A stretch of 64,000 bases of DNA from NCBI GenBank assembly GCA_947561395.2, contig OX387192.1, forward strand, positions 12,746,221-12,810,220, written 5' to 3'. Position 1 is the stretch's first letter; each line of letters starts with the position of its first letter. The notes beneath the pieces were generated by a model. It saw only the letters and a list, made by a program, of their open reading frames with translations, was not told the DNA's origin and made no database searches. A program made the translations under genes and the position numbers. Positions 21,652 through 31,681 of this stretch are shown here, one piece after another. This DNA comes from Buxus sempervirens (taxonomy: Eukaryota; Streptophyta; Magnoliopsida; Buxales; Buxaceae).

Positions 21652-22851
21652 TTGGAAAGGCACGAAAAGGGTCTCCAGGCTAATATTGAGGAAACTGAAC
21701 CTGTTGACATAGGTGAACCAGCACAACCCAAAATTCTTCAAATCGGTAAAAAGCTGTCTCAAACATTAAAAAAGCAGATGGTTGAATTTTTAAAATCTTA
21801 CTCTGACGTGTTTGCATGGTCGTACGAGGATATGCCCAGATTAGACACGGACCTAGTTGTGCATCGGTTACCAACAAAGCCTGAGGCCGCTCCCGTGAAG
21901 AAAAAGCTCAGACGCATGAAGCCGGAATGGGCCCTAAAGATCAAGGAAGAGGTCACCAAACAGCTAGATGCTGGGTTCTTGCAAGTGGTTGATTACCCGG
22001 ATTGGTTAGCCAACATTGTGCCAGTTCCAAAGAAAGATGGAAAGGTCAGGATGTGCATTGACTACCGAGATTTAAATAGGGAAAGCCCGAAGGATGACTT
22101 TCCATTGCCACATATTGATGTTTTAGTCGACAACACTGCGACGCATTTGATGTTCTCATTTATGGACGGATTCTCTGGTTACAACCAGATAAGGATGGCA
22201 CCTGAAGATATGAAGAAAACATCCTTTATCACACACTAGGGTACTTATTGTTACCGTTTTATGCCGTTCGGTCTTAAGAATGCGGGCACAACATATCAGC
22301 GTGCAATGACTCTGTTGTTCCATGACATGATGCACCAGGAGGTGGAGGTGTATGTGGATGATATGATTGCAAAGTCAAAAGAGGAAGAAGATCATTTGGT
22401 GAACCTTAGAAAGCTATTCGATAGACTAAGAAATTTTAAGCTCAGACTCAATCCGAATAAATGCGTATTTGGAATTACCTCGGGAAAGCTACTTGGTTTT
22501 ATTGTCGGCAAGCGTGGGATTGAAGTTGACCCCGCCAAAGCACAGGCGATTCTGGAAATGCCACCCCCGTTGATAGAAAAGGAAGTTCGAGGTTTTCTAG
22601 GTAGATTGCAATACATCAGTCGGTTCATTGCACAGCTGACTCTCGTGTGCGAACCGATATTTAAACTGCTAAAGAAGGACAACCTTGTGGTTTGGAACGA
22701 AGACTGCCAGAGAGCATTTGATAAGATCAAGGCATACCTAATGAATCCGCCAGTGTTGATCCCACTAGTGCCAAGGCGACCATTGATCATGTATTTGACT
22801 GTTTCTGAAACGGCTATAGGGTGCATGTTAGGACAACATGAAGAAACCTGA
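21652..22851 (+). pseudogene. Element B reverse transcriptase
   Basis: RT copies the element RNA into DNA in cytoplasmic particles. It opens with the conserved pre-RT segment MVEFLKSYSDVFAWSYEDMP. Then come VVDYPDWLANIVPVPKKDGK, MCIDYRDLN (about 22052), FPLPHIDVLVD, FMDGFSGYNQI, RFMPFGLKNAGTTYQRAM, and the catalytic YVDD at 22351-22362. The thumb/connection segment follows (GFLGRLQYISRFIAQLT). A TAG at 22237-22239 stands where Tat RTs have Trp (TGG>TAG). Another stop (TGA) lies at 22849-22851. All catalytic aspartates are visible, so the decay is recent in coding terms but inactivating. Confidence 0.92.
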
Positions 22852-23180
22852 AGAAAGGAGCAAGCGATCTACTATTTGAGTAAGAAGTTCACCGATTACG
22901 AGACAAGGTACTCAACGCTTGAAAAAACGTGTTGTGCCCTAGCCTGGGCCGCACAGAAGCTCAGACATTACCTGCTCAGCCACACAGTTTTACTTATCTC
23001 GAATCTAGATCCATTGAAATACATCTTTGAGAAGCCAATTTCGACTGGGAGGGTAGCAAGGTGGCAAGTCCTTCTATCTGAGTATGACATAGTTTACACA
23101 ACAAGGAAAGCGATAAAAGGACAAGCAGTAGCAGACCACCTCGCCGCACACCCTTTGCCAGATTATCAACCGCTTCTAAC
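22770..23180 (+). pseudogene. Element B first RNase H (Ty3/gypsy type)
   Basis: RNase H would remove the RNA strand during reverse transcription. The domain runs from RRPLIMYLTVSETAIGCMLGQ across a stop at 22849. It continues to AIYYLSKKFTDYETRYSTLEKTCCALAWAAQKLRHYL and ISNLDPLKYIFEKP. It ends near the AVADHLAAHP segment, which is typical of the link to the second RNase H. Decayed, with degenerate active-site residues (the usual D-A-S is T-V-S-E here). Confidence 0.8.
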
Positions 23181-23209
23181 ACATTTCCCGGATGAAGATG
23201 TGATGTGTG

Positions 23210-23650
23210 CAGAGTCGATGGACGAGATAGATGAAACCAAGTGGAGAATTTTCTTTGATGGGGCAGTCAATGTTAGTGGAAAAGGAATTGGAGCCGTGCT
23301 AGTCTCCCCAGAAGGTGTCCATCACCCGATAGCAGCTAAACTCTTGTTTGATTGCACTAATAACATGGCAGAATATGAAGCATGTGTATTAGGCTTGCGA
23401 GCAGCAATCAAGATGCATATACGAGAGTTGGAAGTATTTGGAGATTCAAGCCTCATTATCTACCAAATAATTGGAGATTGGAAGACGAGAGACTCGAAAC
23501 TGGTTCCATACCAAGAACTGATCAAAGAACTGGAAGAGCAGATTGAGAGTGTGACATTCAACTATATGCCATGAATCAATAATCAGTTTGATGATGCCTT
23601 GGCAACACTCGCTTCCATGATGAGCATAATGGACAAGTCCCTAGTGTAGC
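23210..23650 (+). pseudogene. Element B second, archaeal-type RNase H (Tat hallmark)
   Basis: A second RNase H domain follows the first: KWRIFFDGAVNVSGKGIGAVL with the first catalytic Asp at 23257-23259, NMAEYEACVLGLRAA with the Glu, GDSSLIIYQIIGDW with the second Asp, and a final Asp in FDDALATLAS after a stop at 23572-23574. Gain of this domain is established for the plant Tat lineage and identifies the element. All four acidic positions are present. Stops at 23572 and 23647-23649 inactivate it. Confidence 0.88.
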
Positions 23651-23664
23651 CTCTAGAGATAGAA

Positions 23665-24971
23665 GTGCGATGCCTGCCGGTGTATTGTTTCAGTATTGAA
23701 GAGAACAGGCCTGAAGATGAACCATGGTATGCAGACATTGAGAGATACCTGAGAGATAGAACTTTGCCAGAGAATGCCATGGCTGTAGAGAGACGAACTA
23801 TACAGAGGCTTGCAGGGCAGTACTTTCTCAGTGGGGATAGAGTCTACAAGAAGTCATTCAACGATTCACTGCTGCTATGTGTTAAGGAGGATGAAGCTCA
23901 AAACTTGATCAATGAGGTACACGGAGGTTTGTGTGGCGCGCACATGAATGGCCACATGCTTGCAAGAAAAATCCTAAGGATGGGTTATTACTGGATAACG
24001 ATGGAGACAGATTGCTACACCCATGTTCAGAAGTGTCATCTATGTTAGGTCTATGCAGATAACATCTATGCACCACCAAACACATTACACTCCATGACCT
24101 CACCGTGGCCATTTGCTATATGGGGAATTGACATGATAGGCCAGATTCATCCGAATGCCTCAAATGGGCATTGATTCATCTTGGTTGCGATTGACTACTT
24201 CACCAAATGGGTAGAAGCCATGTCCTTTAGAGAGGTGAAGAAGTCCCATGTCTTGAGGTTCATCATGAACAACATCGTGTGCCGCTACGGTGTGCCTGAA
24301 GCTATCATCACGGACAATGCGATGAATCTGAATAATAAAGACATGGACAAGATGTGTGAAGACCTAAAGATCAGACATCTGAACTCCACAGCATATCGGC
24401 CTAAGATGAATGGAGCAGTAGAGGACGCCAACAAGAATTTGAAGAAAATACTGGAGAAAATGGCAATTACTTACAGAGACTGGCACGAGAAGTTACCCTA
24501 CGCATTGCACGCGTACCGAACATCAATCAGAACCTCGACTGGGGCAAGTCCTTTCTCTCTGGTATATGGAATGGAAGCAATTCTTCCCGTGGAATACAGA
24601 TCCCTTCACTCTGAATCCTCAAGGAAGCCGAGATTGATGACGTTGAATGGGAGCAGTCCATATTTGACCAGCTTCAGTTATTGGATGAGAAAAGAATCAA
24701 AGCATTGTGTCATGGTCAGCTCTATCAACAGAGAGTGGCACGGGCCTACAATAAGAAAGTAAAGCCACGACACTTCAAGGTGGGAGACCTTGTATTGAAA
24801 AGAATCTTTCCTCACCAACAAGACAACAGAGGAAAGTTCAAGCCAAACTACGAAGGGTCATTCGTAGTTCACAAGGTTCTGTCTAGAGGAGCACTAATCC
24901 TACAAGAGATGGACAGAGACATTTTTCTTGAGCCAATAAATGCAGATGCTATCAAATTATACTACGCTTAG
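23665..24971 (+). pseudogene. Element B integrase
   Basis: Integrase joins the cDNA to chromosomal DNA. The N-terminal zinc-binding segment HGGLCGAHMNGHM...CYTHVQKCHLC is followed by the core. Core residues are D in WGIDMIG (about 24127), D in ITDN (24313-24315) and E at 24421-24423 within MNGAVEDANK, so D-D-E is intact. Stops lie at 24046-24048 (CAG>TAG) and about 24174 (TGG>TGA). A frameshift near 24600 moves the C-terminal part to 24681-24971 (RHFKVGDLVLKRIFP, NYEGSFVVHKVLSRGALIL), which is the usual end of the polyprotein before TAG. Ordinary in domain order; non-functional. Confidence 0.9.
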
Positions 24972-27104
24972 GATCATCCTGATTGAGAAATGAAGAGAGG
25001 CCATTTTGAATTTCCCTTAAACTGTAAATCCCTTCGAGCACCTTGAAGTCTTTAACTCTAGTTAGACACCTTTGAGCCTTAATAAATTCTTTCAACCCAA
25101 CACATGTATTCTACACAACAAATTGGGCATTCCTGGAGAATAAAAATCAAAAAATAAATAAATAAATAAATAAAATCAAAAAAAAGAAGAAAAAGAAAAA
25201 AAAAAGAGGAAAAATTTGGATAACGAGTATCCAACAAAGAAAAATGAAAAATCAGGTTGTAAGCCCCAAAATCAATAAGAGGTAGAAACACTGTAAAAAA
25301 AATGAATGAACTCAACAAATCAAGCCTTTTGAGCCACTTGTCCTTTTTTTGATAACCTGGGACCTAGCCTACATTTCGTCCTATCTTTAAGACCTCTTGG
25401 ATCCCAAGAAGGATGATCTTGGCAAAAATCCAGTTTGCATTGGTTGGTGATGACAGGATCCATGGCTTCTAGAAAGGTCGGACACAGTGAAAACCCGAAA
25501 AAGGGTGCTGCGTGCAAAAATGACCAGTCGTGGTAAAAGAAAAAAAACAAGAACAGGATGAGTCGAAAGCAAAACAGAGCGGTGAATCGGGAAAATCTGA
25601 GAGATACTAGGGATGAACAAAGTGACGTGGAAAGGGCTCAAACCGGCAGACTGCGTCTAAGTCAAAGCACCACCGGCCTATGATGACAATGTTACTGAAA
25701 ACACCAAGCACCCTTATTCCCGTCTGATCCTGGGACCAATCCTCTCGGAATTTCAAACACTTGCACACACTAACACATCTGCTTTTCTTCTGCTTTTCTC
25801 GGCTTAACCGTTTTTGAAGTAATTTCAATTTGTGCTGCTAATCTAAGTATACAAGGTTCATGATCTAGATAAAAGGCCCTTATCTCTGCAGCAAGCAATG
25901 ATCAAGAAATAAAATCAAAAAGATTTTTTTTTGATGATACTCCTCAACGTGTCACAACTGAAAGCTGCTCTCTTCTTTAGGAACAATCAAGCAAGAGAAG
26001 GAGAAAGTGGAAAAGAAGACTCCTATCAACAAATCCCGAGCACGGTCTCAGCCAAAAGACGAATTGCCTATCACTCCAGAAGTACTCATGGCTCGACCCA
26101 AATGAGCCGGTGAAAAGAAGGCAGGAACACTCCCATGGAAAGAAGGACATCTCCCGTCAAATCCCCAGTGGAGATCCATCGCCGAGGGAATGAAGCCTAA
26201 GGTGAGAAGGACGTAAAGCAGCGCCGGAGCAACGGCCAACAAGAGAAAAGATGGCATGAAGAAGATCGACAAAGGGCTATTCCCAAAAATTCCCCAGCAA
26301 AGTCATCTTGGAATAGAAAGAAGTCTCACCCGAAGTAGGAAAGGAGTCATCCCGGGAAAGAAGACCTAAAGAAGAAGGAAAACAAAAGAAGATTTCAATG
26401 CCTGAAGAAACAGAAAAAGAAATTGTGGGAGAAATCCACCCTCATGTTGTAATTTTTTATTTACCACTTTTGTAAATAGAGTAGGTTAGGTGTACGGGCT
26501 CCTTGATGTGCAAAACAGCAGTAGTTCTTCAAAAACAAAAACAAAAAAAAAACACAAAAAAAAACAAAAAAAAAACCAAAAACAAAAACAAACAAACAAA
26601 CAAAAATCAAAACAAAACAAATATATATATATATAATATCAAAAAAATAAAAAACAAAAACAAAAACAAAAAAAAAAATAAAAACAAAACAAAACAAAAC
26701 AAACAAAAAGAACAAAAAAAAATCAAAATTCAAAGAGAGCTTAGAAAGACCATTATGGTAATCACACCCCTGGAAGCACTCGAAAAATCCAAATCTGACA
26801 AAAAGTAAGAAAGAACCAAGAATTGCATCCTCATTGAAATTTGGGAAATTGAATCAACTTGAAAACTCAAAACCAGTGTACCGACATTAAAGCAATGCAC
26901 AGGCACCCCAAAACCTGGAAAAGGTGCAAAGTATCGCCTATTTCCAAAAGCCAGAATCGGGAAAAGTACCACGCACGTAAAAAGCTCGCGCTAGGTGCTT
27001 TATCCCACAAACAAGAAATCAACTCAAAGCTCTCAGATGGACATGAGGAATGCACAATTTGGGCTCCTTTTTAACCTTTGTCGTTCGTCAACAAGTGACT
27101 CCAA
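24972..27104 (+). other. Element B 3' non-coding region
   Basis: No gene. It shares words with element A's 3' region, which shows it is a conserved untranslated part of Tat elements here. It contains A-rich low-complexity DNA at 25137-25215 and 26517-26735, the latter with an AT dinucleotide run. These explain the long Lys/Asn ORFs and their antisense Phe-rich counterparts. Confidence 0.7.
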
Positions 27105-27118
27105 CAAAGGGGGGCAGC
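27105..27118 (+). other. Polypurine tract of element B
   Basis: AAAGGGGGGCAGC runs directly up to the 3' LTR start TGTAAGCACA at 27119. It would prime plus-strand DNA synthesis. Confidence 0.85.
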
Positions 27119-27567
27119 TGTAAGCACACAAGTTTTGTTCGAACCAAAAAGTGCTAAACACAGCAAAACCCTAAGCAAGCTGAAACAAAGAGCTAAAAAT
27201 TTGTCATTTTGTTAGAAGCTGATTTGGCTAGTAACTCTTGCACCATTGAAAAGTACGCTTCAATACGATTCCAACGCAATTAAATTTGTGTGAATCGGAG
27301 TTCAAACAATGAAGTTATGGCCAAAACAGTTTAAAGGGCATTTTCATAAATTTATAAGATTTGGTTTGCCATGTGGCAAACCTATATGTCTCAAGCTTGT
27401 CATTGGGCAGCAATGTGTAAAAATAAAAATGAAAATAAAATAAATAAAATAAAAGGTAAAAAAAAATTGAAATAAAAAGAAAAATAATAAATATAATAGA
27501 AAAAGAAAATAAAATAAAATAAATAAAAATAAAAATAAAATAAAATAAAATAATAAAATTTTAGATA

Positions 27568-27870
27568 AAGGAGGGGCAAACCGCCCCTCCTTATTGAATA
27601 AGGATTGGATGGGAGGGGAGGTGGCCCACGTGGGCCTGCCTCCCCTCCTCCATTTCCTTCTCCCTTCTCTGAAGGGAGAACATCGTTTTTAAAATAAAAA
27701 AAGAAACGAACATTAAAAAAAAAGGGAAAATAAAACATAAAATAAATTTTATAAGAGGGAGGGGCGGTTCGCCCCTCCCTATCTAATGTGATTGGAGGGA
27801 GGGGAGGTGGCCCACGTGGGCCTGCCTGCCCTCCCTCATCCCCTTCGCCCTTCTCTTTTAAAGAGAAGGG
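27568..27870 (+). promoter_or_regulatory. Duplicated palindrome cassette with G-box in LTR B
   Basis: Copy one: AAGGAGGGGC (27568-27577) / GCCCCTCCTT (27583-27592), GGCCCACGTGGGCC (27623-27636, contains the G-box core CACGTG), TTCTCCCTTC (27658-27667) / GAAGGGAGAA (27671-27680). Copy two, about 190 bp on: AGGGAGGGGCG (27756-27766) / CGCCCCTCCCT (27770-27780), the same G-box palindrome near 27810, and CCCTTCTCTTT / AAAGAGAAGGG (27848-27870). The A-T pair in copy one is a G-C pair in copy two. Confidence 0.8.
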
Positions 27871-28651
27871 AGGGATGTTTTAAAGGGGAAAAAGGACATG
27901 AGTTACAGAGGGACAAAAAAAAAAAAGAGGATGAACAGAGGAGAAGACGAACAGAGGGAGGGAGAGAAAATTGAAGAAGAGAGAAGGAAGGGAATACTTG
28001 AACAACTGAATCTCCTGATCTGGTAGGTCTTGTTGGTTATATCCTTCAAGCATCTGGTTGTTATGGCAATAAGATAAAATGTTCTGTTTGTTACGGGTGT
28101 TGCACTTGTCCTTGGTTCTTGAACTCCTATACCCCAAATTCTTATATCATAATCTCTAAAAAAGGGAAGAAATGTGTTAACAGCCTCAAATACTTATAGA
28201 TTTTTTGTTGTTGCTGGGTCTATTGCCACGAAGCCTGATGTATTGTGCAATAGGTTTAAATTCTGTAATGCTATCCAGGTGAAGATGATCTGGCTATGGC
28301 ATGAGTAGTCCTAATATAAGTTCACTTCAATGCTGTGTACTTCCATGTCGTGCTATTATACTCTGTGTTTCTGTAACCTCTACCAGATCTCTATCTTCTT
28401 TAACCCCAGGCTATCTGCCAGAAACGGACATTACATGGAACCTTGTACACTACAAGGAAATATGGGAATTTTAAAAATGAGACAACTGAATAAGACAGAA
28501 ATGTGTGTAAATATCAGCTTATGCTATATACACTGTACAGTCAAACTACATTCGATTTCCTCCTGGATTAGCCTTATAAATTGTCACTTCCCATTTCTAT
28601 CAATCCGATACAGTGAGCTAATGTGCCTACTATTGTGAAGGATCTATGATA

Positions 28652-28656
28652 ATTTA
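28652..28656. repeat. Left TSD (ATTTA) of chromovirus-type solo LTR
   Basis: ATTTA at 28652-28656 is repeated at 39845-39849 just outside TGTAAAACCC...GGGGCGTTACA. Confidence 0.93.
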
Positions 28657-29276
28657 TGTAAAACCCCGAATTTTCCCAAATATTAAAATAAAATAACAAT
28701 TAATATTCTTTAGGATTATTATGGATGGAAATAATTTATTATTGTAGAGAATATCATTATTAATGAAGATCAGGAGTTTGGCGCAGATCGGAGCGTCTGA
28801 TCGCGAGTTATCGCGGTAAGATTAATATTTTAAAGCTAAAGTATTTTGATTGGGCAATGTGTGGAGTTTGATACACATGCGTTGCATGGAATCGTAGGTA
28901 TATAAATACACTAAAATGACCTAAACAAATAGGTTGGGAAGACTTGCTCGTATTTGTTAGCCGCACGACGGAGAGCGATGGTAAGAACGACCAAAGAAGA
29001 AGGAGGAAGAGGTTGCTCTGGTTTTCTTCATCCCAAAGGAGTGCTTTTGAGTCTGAGTGTTGCTGTTTAGAGAAGGAAGAGGAGAGCACACGTTCAAGAG
29101 GTAGGTAGCACCGATTTTCGTTTTGTTTTGTGTTTTGGAGGTTAATCGATCGTATTGCATGTTTTAGTGTTATATATACATGTATTTAGCTTGATATCAT
29201 TTATATAATTATGTTAGAATCATCCTGGACATGAAAAATCATATTTCTAAACATTTTATGTTCGTTTTTTGGAGAC

Positions 29277-29435
29277 CGCCTACCTCTCTGCGCTCGGCGA
29301 TCCTCGGCGCTCGTAGGCGCTAGTTATAAAAATTGAGGACGCCGGAGACCGCTTGAAGACGGACCGCGGGCGACCTATTTTGTACTACCGCTGACCTTTG
29401 AACGCCTAGGCGATCCTAGGCGCTCTAGCTAAAAA
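29277..29435 (+). promoter_or_regulatory. GC-rich palindrome cassette in solo LTR
   Basis: CGCCTAC (29277-29283) pairs with GTAGGCG (29313-29319). CGCCTAGG (29403-29410) / CCTAGGCG (29415-29422) is a perfect 8-bp dyad with loop CGAT. The flanks are AT-rich. It sits about 180 bases after the donor-like site, so inside the predicted LTR intron. Confidence 0.65.
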
Positions 29436-30285
29436 ATGCAATTTTGACAGTTTTTGATTCCCTTTTCTTCTCCAACCCTTTCCCAGACAACCCAAGCCTC
29501 TCGCATAGCACCCTTATTACATGAAAGACATTTAAGTAAATGTCCTGTGTATTTATTGCTCCATTTACTTAAGTCTTTACATGTAAATAAGGTTTTACCC
29601 CCCATTTGGAATCAATAAAAATACTTCCAAGGCCTAGTTCCCAGCCAATAAAAAGTCAACTTTCCAGTTCATGCCTAAATCCCGGTTTTTATCAAAAAGC
29701 CCGGTTTGGGTTTAATACCCAGATGAGTGATTCAGGAGCCCATAAAATTCTAGGAGATGTGTTTACCTTTCAATAGACTACAACCAAAATTTGAGCTCGA
29801 AACTCCTTGTAGATTTGTCTAGAAAAATTATATACCAAAAGTCAACGTTTTTAACTAGACTTAGAATATTTTTGGGGTCCGAAACTTTTTGTCTTAGAAT
29901 TGATTGATTATTGGTATGGTGACCTTATTAGGGACCCTAAGACTATTTCACTAATCCAAAATGTATTTTGAGAACTTTATGACATTCTTAGTCCCAAATC
30001 ATTATAAAATAGGATATTTGGATTTCCACCCCTTGTAACACTTCTCTAAGATTATTCTTAAGGTGTCCCTGAAGTCCAATTACACTAAAAAGTTTATATT
30101 AGATATTTAACTACCTTGTTTTATGATTTAGTACAATTTGGGGTTTAAAGAGGATCAAATTCACTTGAAATGGTTACAAGGATTCTATATAGGTAATTTC
30201 CTTCTGAAAATATAATTGGACCGTTGACCGAATGCCATGATGGCTATAAGAGATTGTACCATCTGCAGATGAGATATGTGACCAC

Positions 30286-30599
30286 CTGCGGGTGAGATGA
30301 CCTCCTGCGGGAGAGATGAGACCTCCTGTTGGGGGAGATGTGATCCTAATTGGATTGCATCCCACAGGGGAGAGACCACCTGCGGGTGAGATGAGACCTC
30401 CTGTTGGGGGAGATGTGATCCTGATTGGATTGCATCCCACAGGGGAGAGACCACCTGCGGGTGAGATGAGACCTCCTGTTGGGGGAGATGTGATCCTGAG
30501 TGGATTGCATCCCACAGGGGAGAGACCTCCTGCGGGAGAGATGAGACCTCCTGTTGGGGGAGATGTGATCCTGATTGGATTGCATCCCATAGGGGAGAG
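30286..30599 (+). repeat. 75-bp tandem repeat with long hairpins, left part
   Basis: CCCACAGGGG recurs at 30361, 30436 and 30511, a 75-bp period. Each unit folds as CTCCTGTTGGG...CCCACAGGGGAG around an inner GATGTGATCC / GGATTGCATC stem, beside a smaller CACC-TGCG-GGTG type hairpin. The multiple-of-three period creates ORFs on both strands that are not genes. Confidence 0.88.
30595..30599. repeat. Left TSD (GAGAG) of copia element
   Basis: GAGAG at 30595-30599 is repeated at 38905-38909, directly outside the copia LTR termini. Confidence 0.93.
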
Positions 30600-30727
30600 T
30601 GTAAGTGTGAAAACTCACACTCCTGTTATGGCAAATGATTGACAAATTAGGTTTCTAATAAAGCTTCAAGATGTACAGATTAAACAATGAAAATTCAGTA
30701 AATTCAGTAAAGAAGAAGAGTTGGTGC

Positions 30728-30953
30728 CACCACACTGCTACCACGCCGCTGCCACCCCGCTGGCAGCGCATAAGGAATTTCGTGTGTCAAAAGCAAGGAT
30801 CGTGCACCTGCCGCGTACTCTCCCGCTAGCAGCGCGCGTCTAACAGATTCAACTCACTCTGAGCGGGACATGAGTTCGCTACCAGCCGTCTACTTCGATC
30901 GCTTCACGACGCTACCAGCGCTCGATGCGATTTGTGTTTTATTCTTTAAATAG
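30728..30953 (+). promoter_or_regulatory. GC-rich cassette and TATA box in copia LTR
   Basis: CGCTGCCA (30747-30754) / TGGCAGCG (30761-30768) is a perfect 8-bp dyad. Words CCGCTAGCAGCG and CGCTACCAGC (twice) follow. The TATA-like TTTAAATAG is at 30945-30953. The word CCGCTGGCAGCG recurs ahead of the internal ORF2 promoter (35705-35715). Confidence 0.7.
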
Positions 30954-31139
30954 ACGAGTTGTAATTTTTAATTGTGACTTTTTTCTTTGGATCATTTTGA
31001 ATTCGGATCTTGAGAGATTTGAGATTCGATCAAATCGTCTTTAGAGAGTCGGCGATTGAGTGAGGGGGAGATTTGAGATAGATCACCTGGAATTGAGGTA
31101 GAGGATTCTTCTTCAATTCAGAACTTCATCCGATCGTGT

Positions 31140-31390
31140 GATCGCCTGGACTGGTGATCGACCTTGATTGATGCGTAGGTGGATTCCTACTGCATTGGAT
31201 CGTCTCAGTGGATTCTGAGAGGATTGCTGCGATCTGGATTGATCGTGTCCTGCAGCTTGTGGATTCAAGCTGTGTTGCAGTTCGTGGATTCGAACTGTGG
31301 ATCACTGGAGAGTGATTGTTTGCGATCTGGACTGATCGTGTTCTGCAGCTTGTGGATTCAAGCTGTATAGCAGTTCGTGGATTCGAACTG
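31140..31390 (+). repeat. Array of hairpins with loop TGGATT or TGGACT in copia LTR
   Basis: Stems around the same 6-base loop: GATCGCC / GGTGATC (31140-31159), GTAGG / CCTAC (31175-31190), TCTCAG / CTGAGA (31203-31220), CGATC / GATCG (31230-31245 and 31323-31338), CAGCTTG / CAAGCTG (31253-31272 and 31346-31365), CAGTTCG / CGAACTG (31278-31297 and 31371-31390). The 3' LTR has the same array. Confidence 0.92.
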
Positions 31391-31623
31391 TGGATTGCTG
31401 TTGAGTGAGTCAAATTGTAAAGGTTAAGTATGTTCTCCTTTGTAATTGTCTTCTCATTCAATAGTGGATTTTGAAGGGTTAGTCGCCTCATATAGACTCG
31501 AGGTTTTTCCTGGATCTGGATCCAGGTTTCCTCGTATAATTCTTTGTGTACTGTTTCCGCAATTGTTAAATTCTGAATTGTTATAGATCGTGGACCTTAA
31601 GAGTAGTCCTCTACTCTTTCAAG

Positions 31624-31636
31624 TGGTATCAGAGCC
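31624..31636 (+). other. Primer-binding site of copia element
   Basis: TGGTATCAGAGCC begins two bases after the LTR and is the usual plant initiator-Met tRNA complement. Confidence 0.95.
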
Positions 31637-31681
31637 TATTCACTTTGAATTGCTATACATAGTGTGATCTAGATCTATAGC

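Larger units (their letters stand above)
30600..31621 (+). repeat. 5' LTR of copia element
   Basis: It starts TGTAAGTGTGA with an immediate hairpin AGTGTGA / TCACACT (30604-30621) and ends CTCTTTCA. TTTAAATAG (30945-30953) is the probable TATA box. Upstream of it lies a GC-rich palindrome cassette and downstream the TGGATT-loop hairpin array. Confidence 0.95.

Noticed and set aside
26461..26808. Lys/Asn-rich ORF and its antisense Phe-rich counterpart
   Set aside because: A-rich low-complexity sequence in the untranslated region of element B.
27400..27738. Minus-strand 112-codon ORF
   Set aside because: A low-complexity AT run plus palindrome cassette inside LTR B; no protein motif.
30174..30645. 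Overlapping ORFs of 89-138 codons on both strands
   Set aside because: They are translations of the 75-bp tandem repeat, which is a multiple of three; no gene signal.
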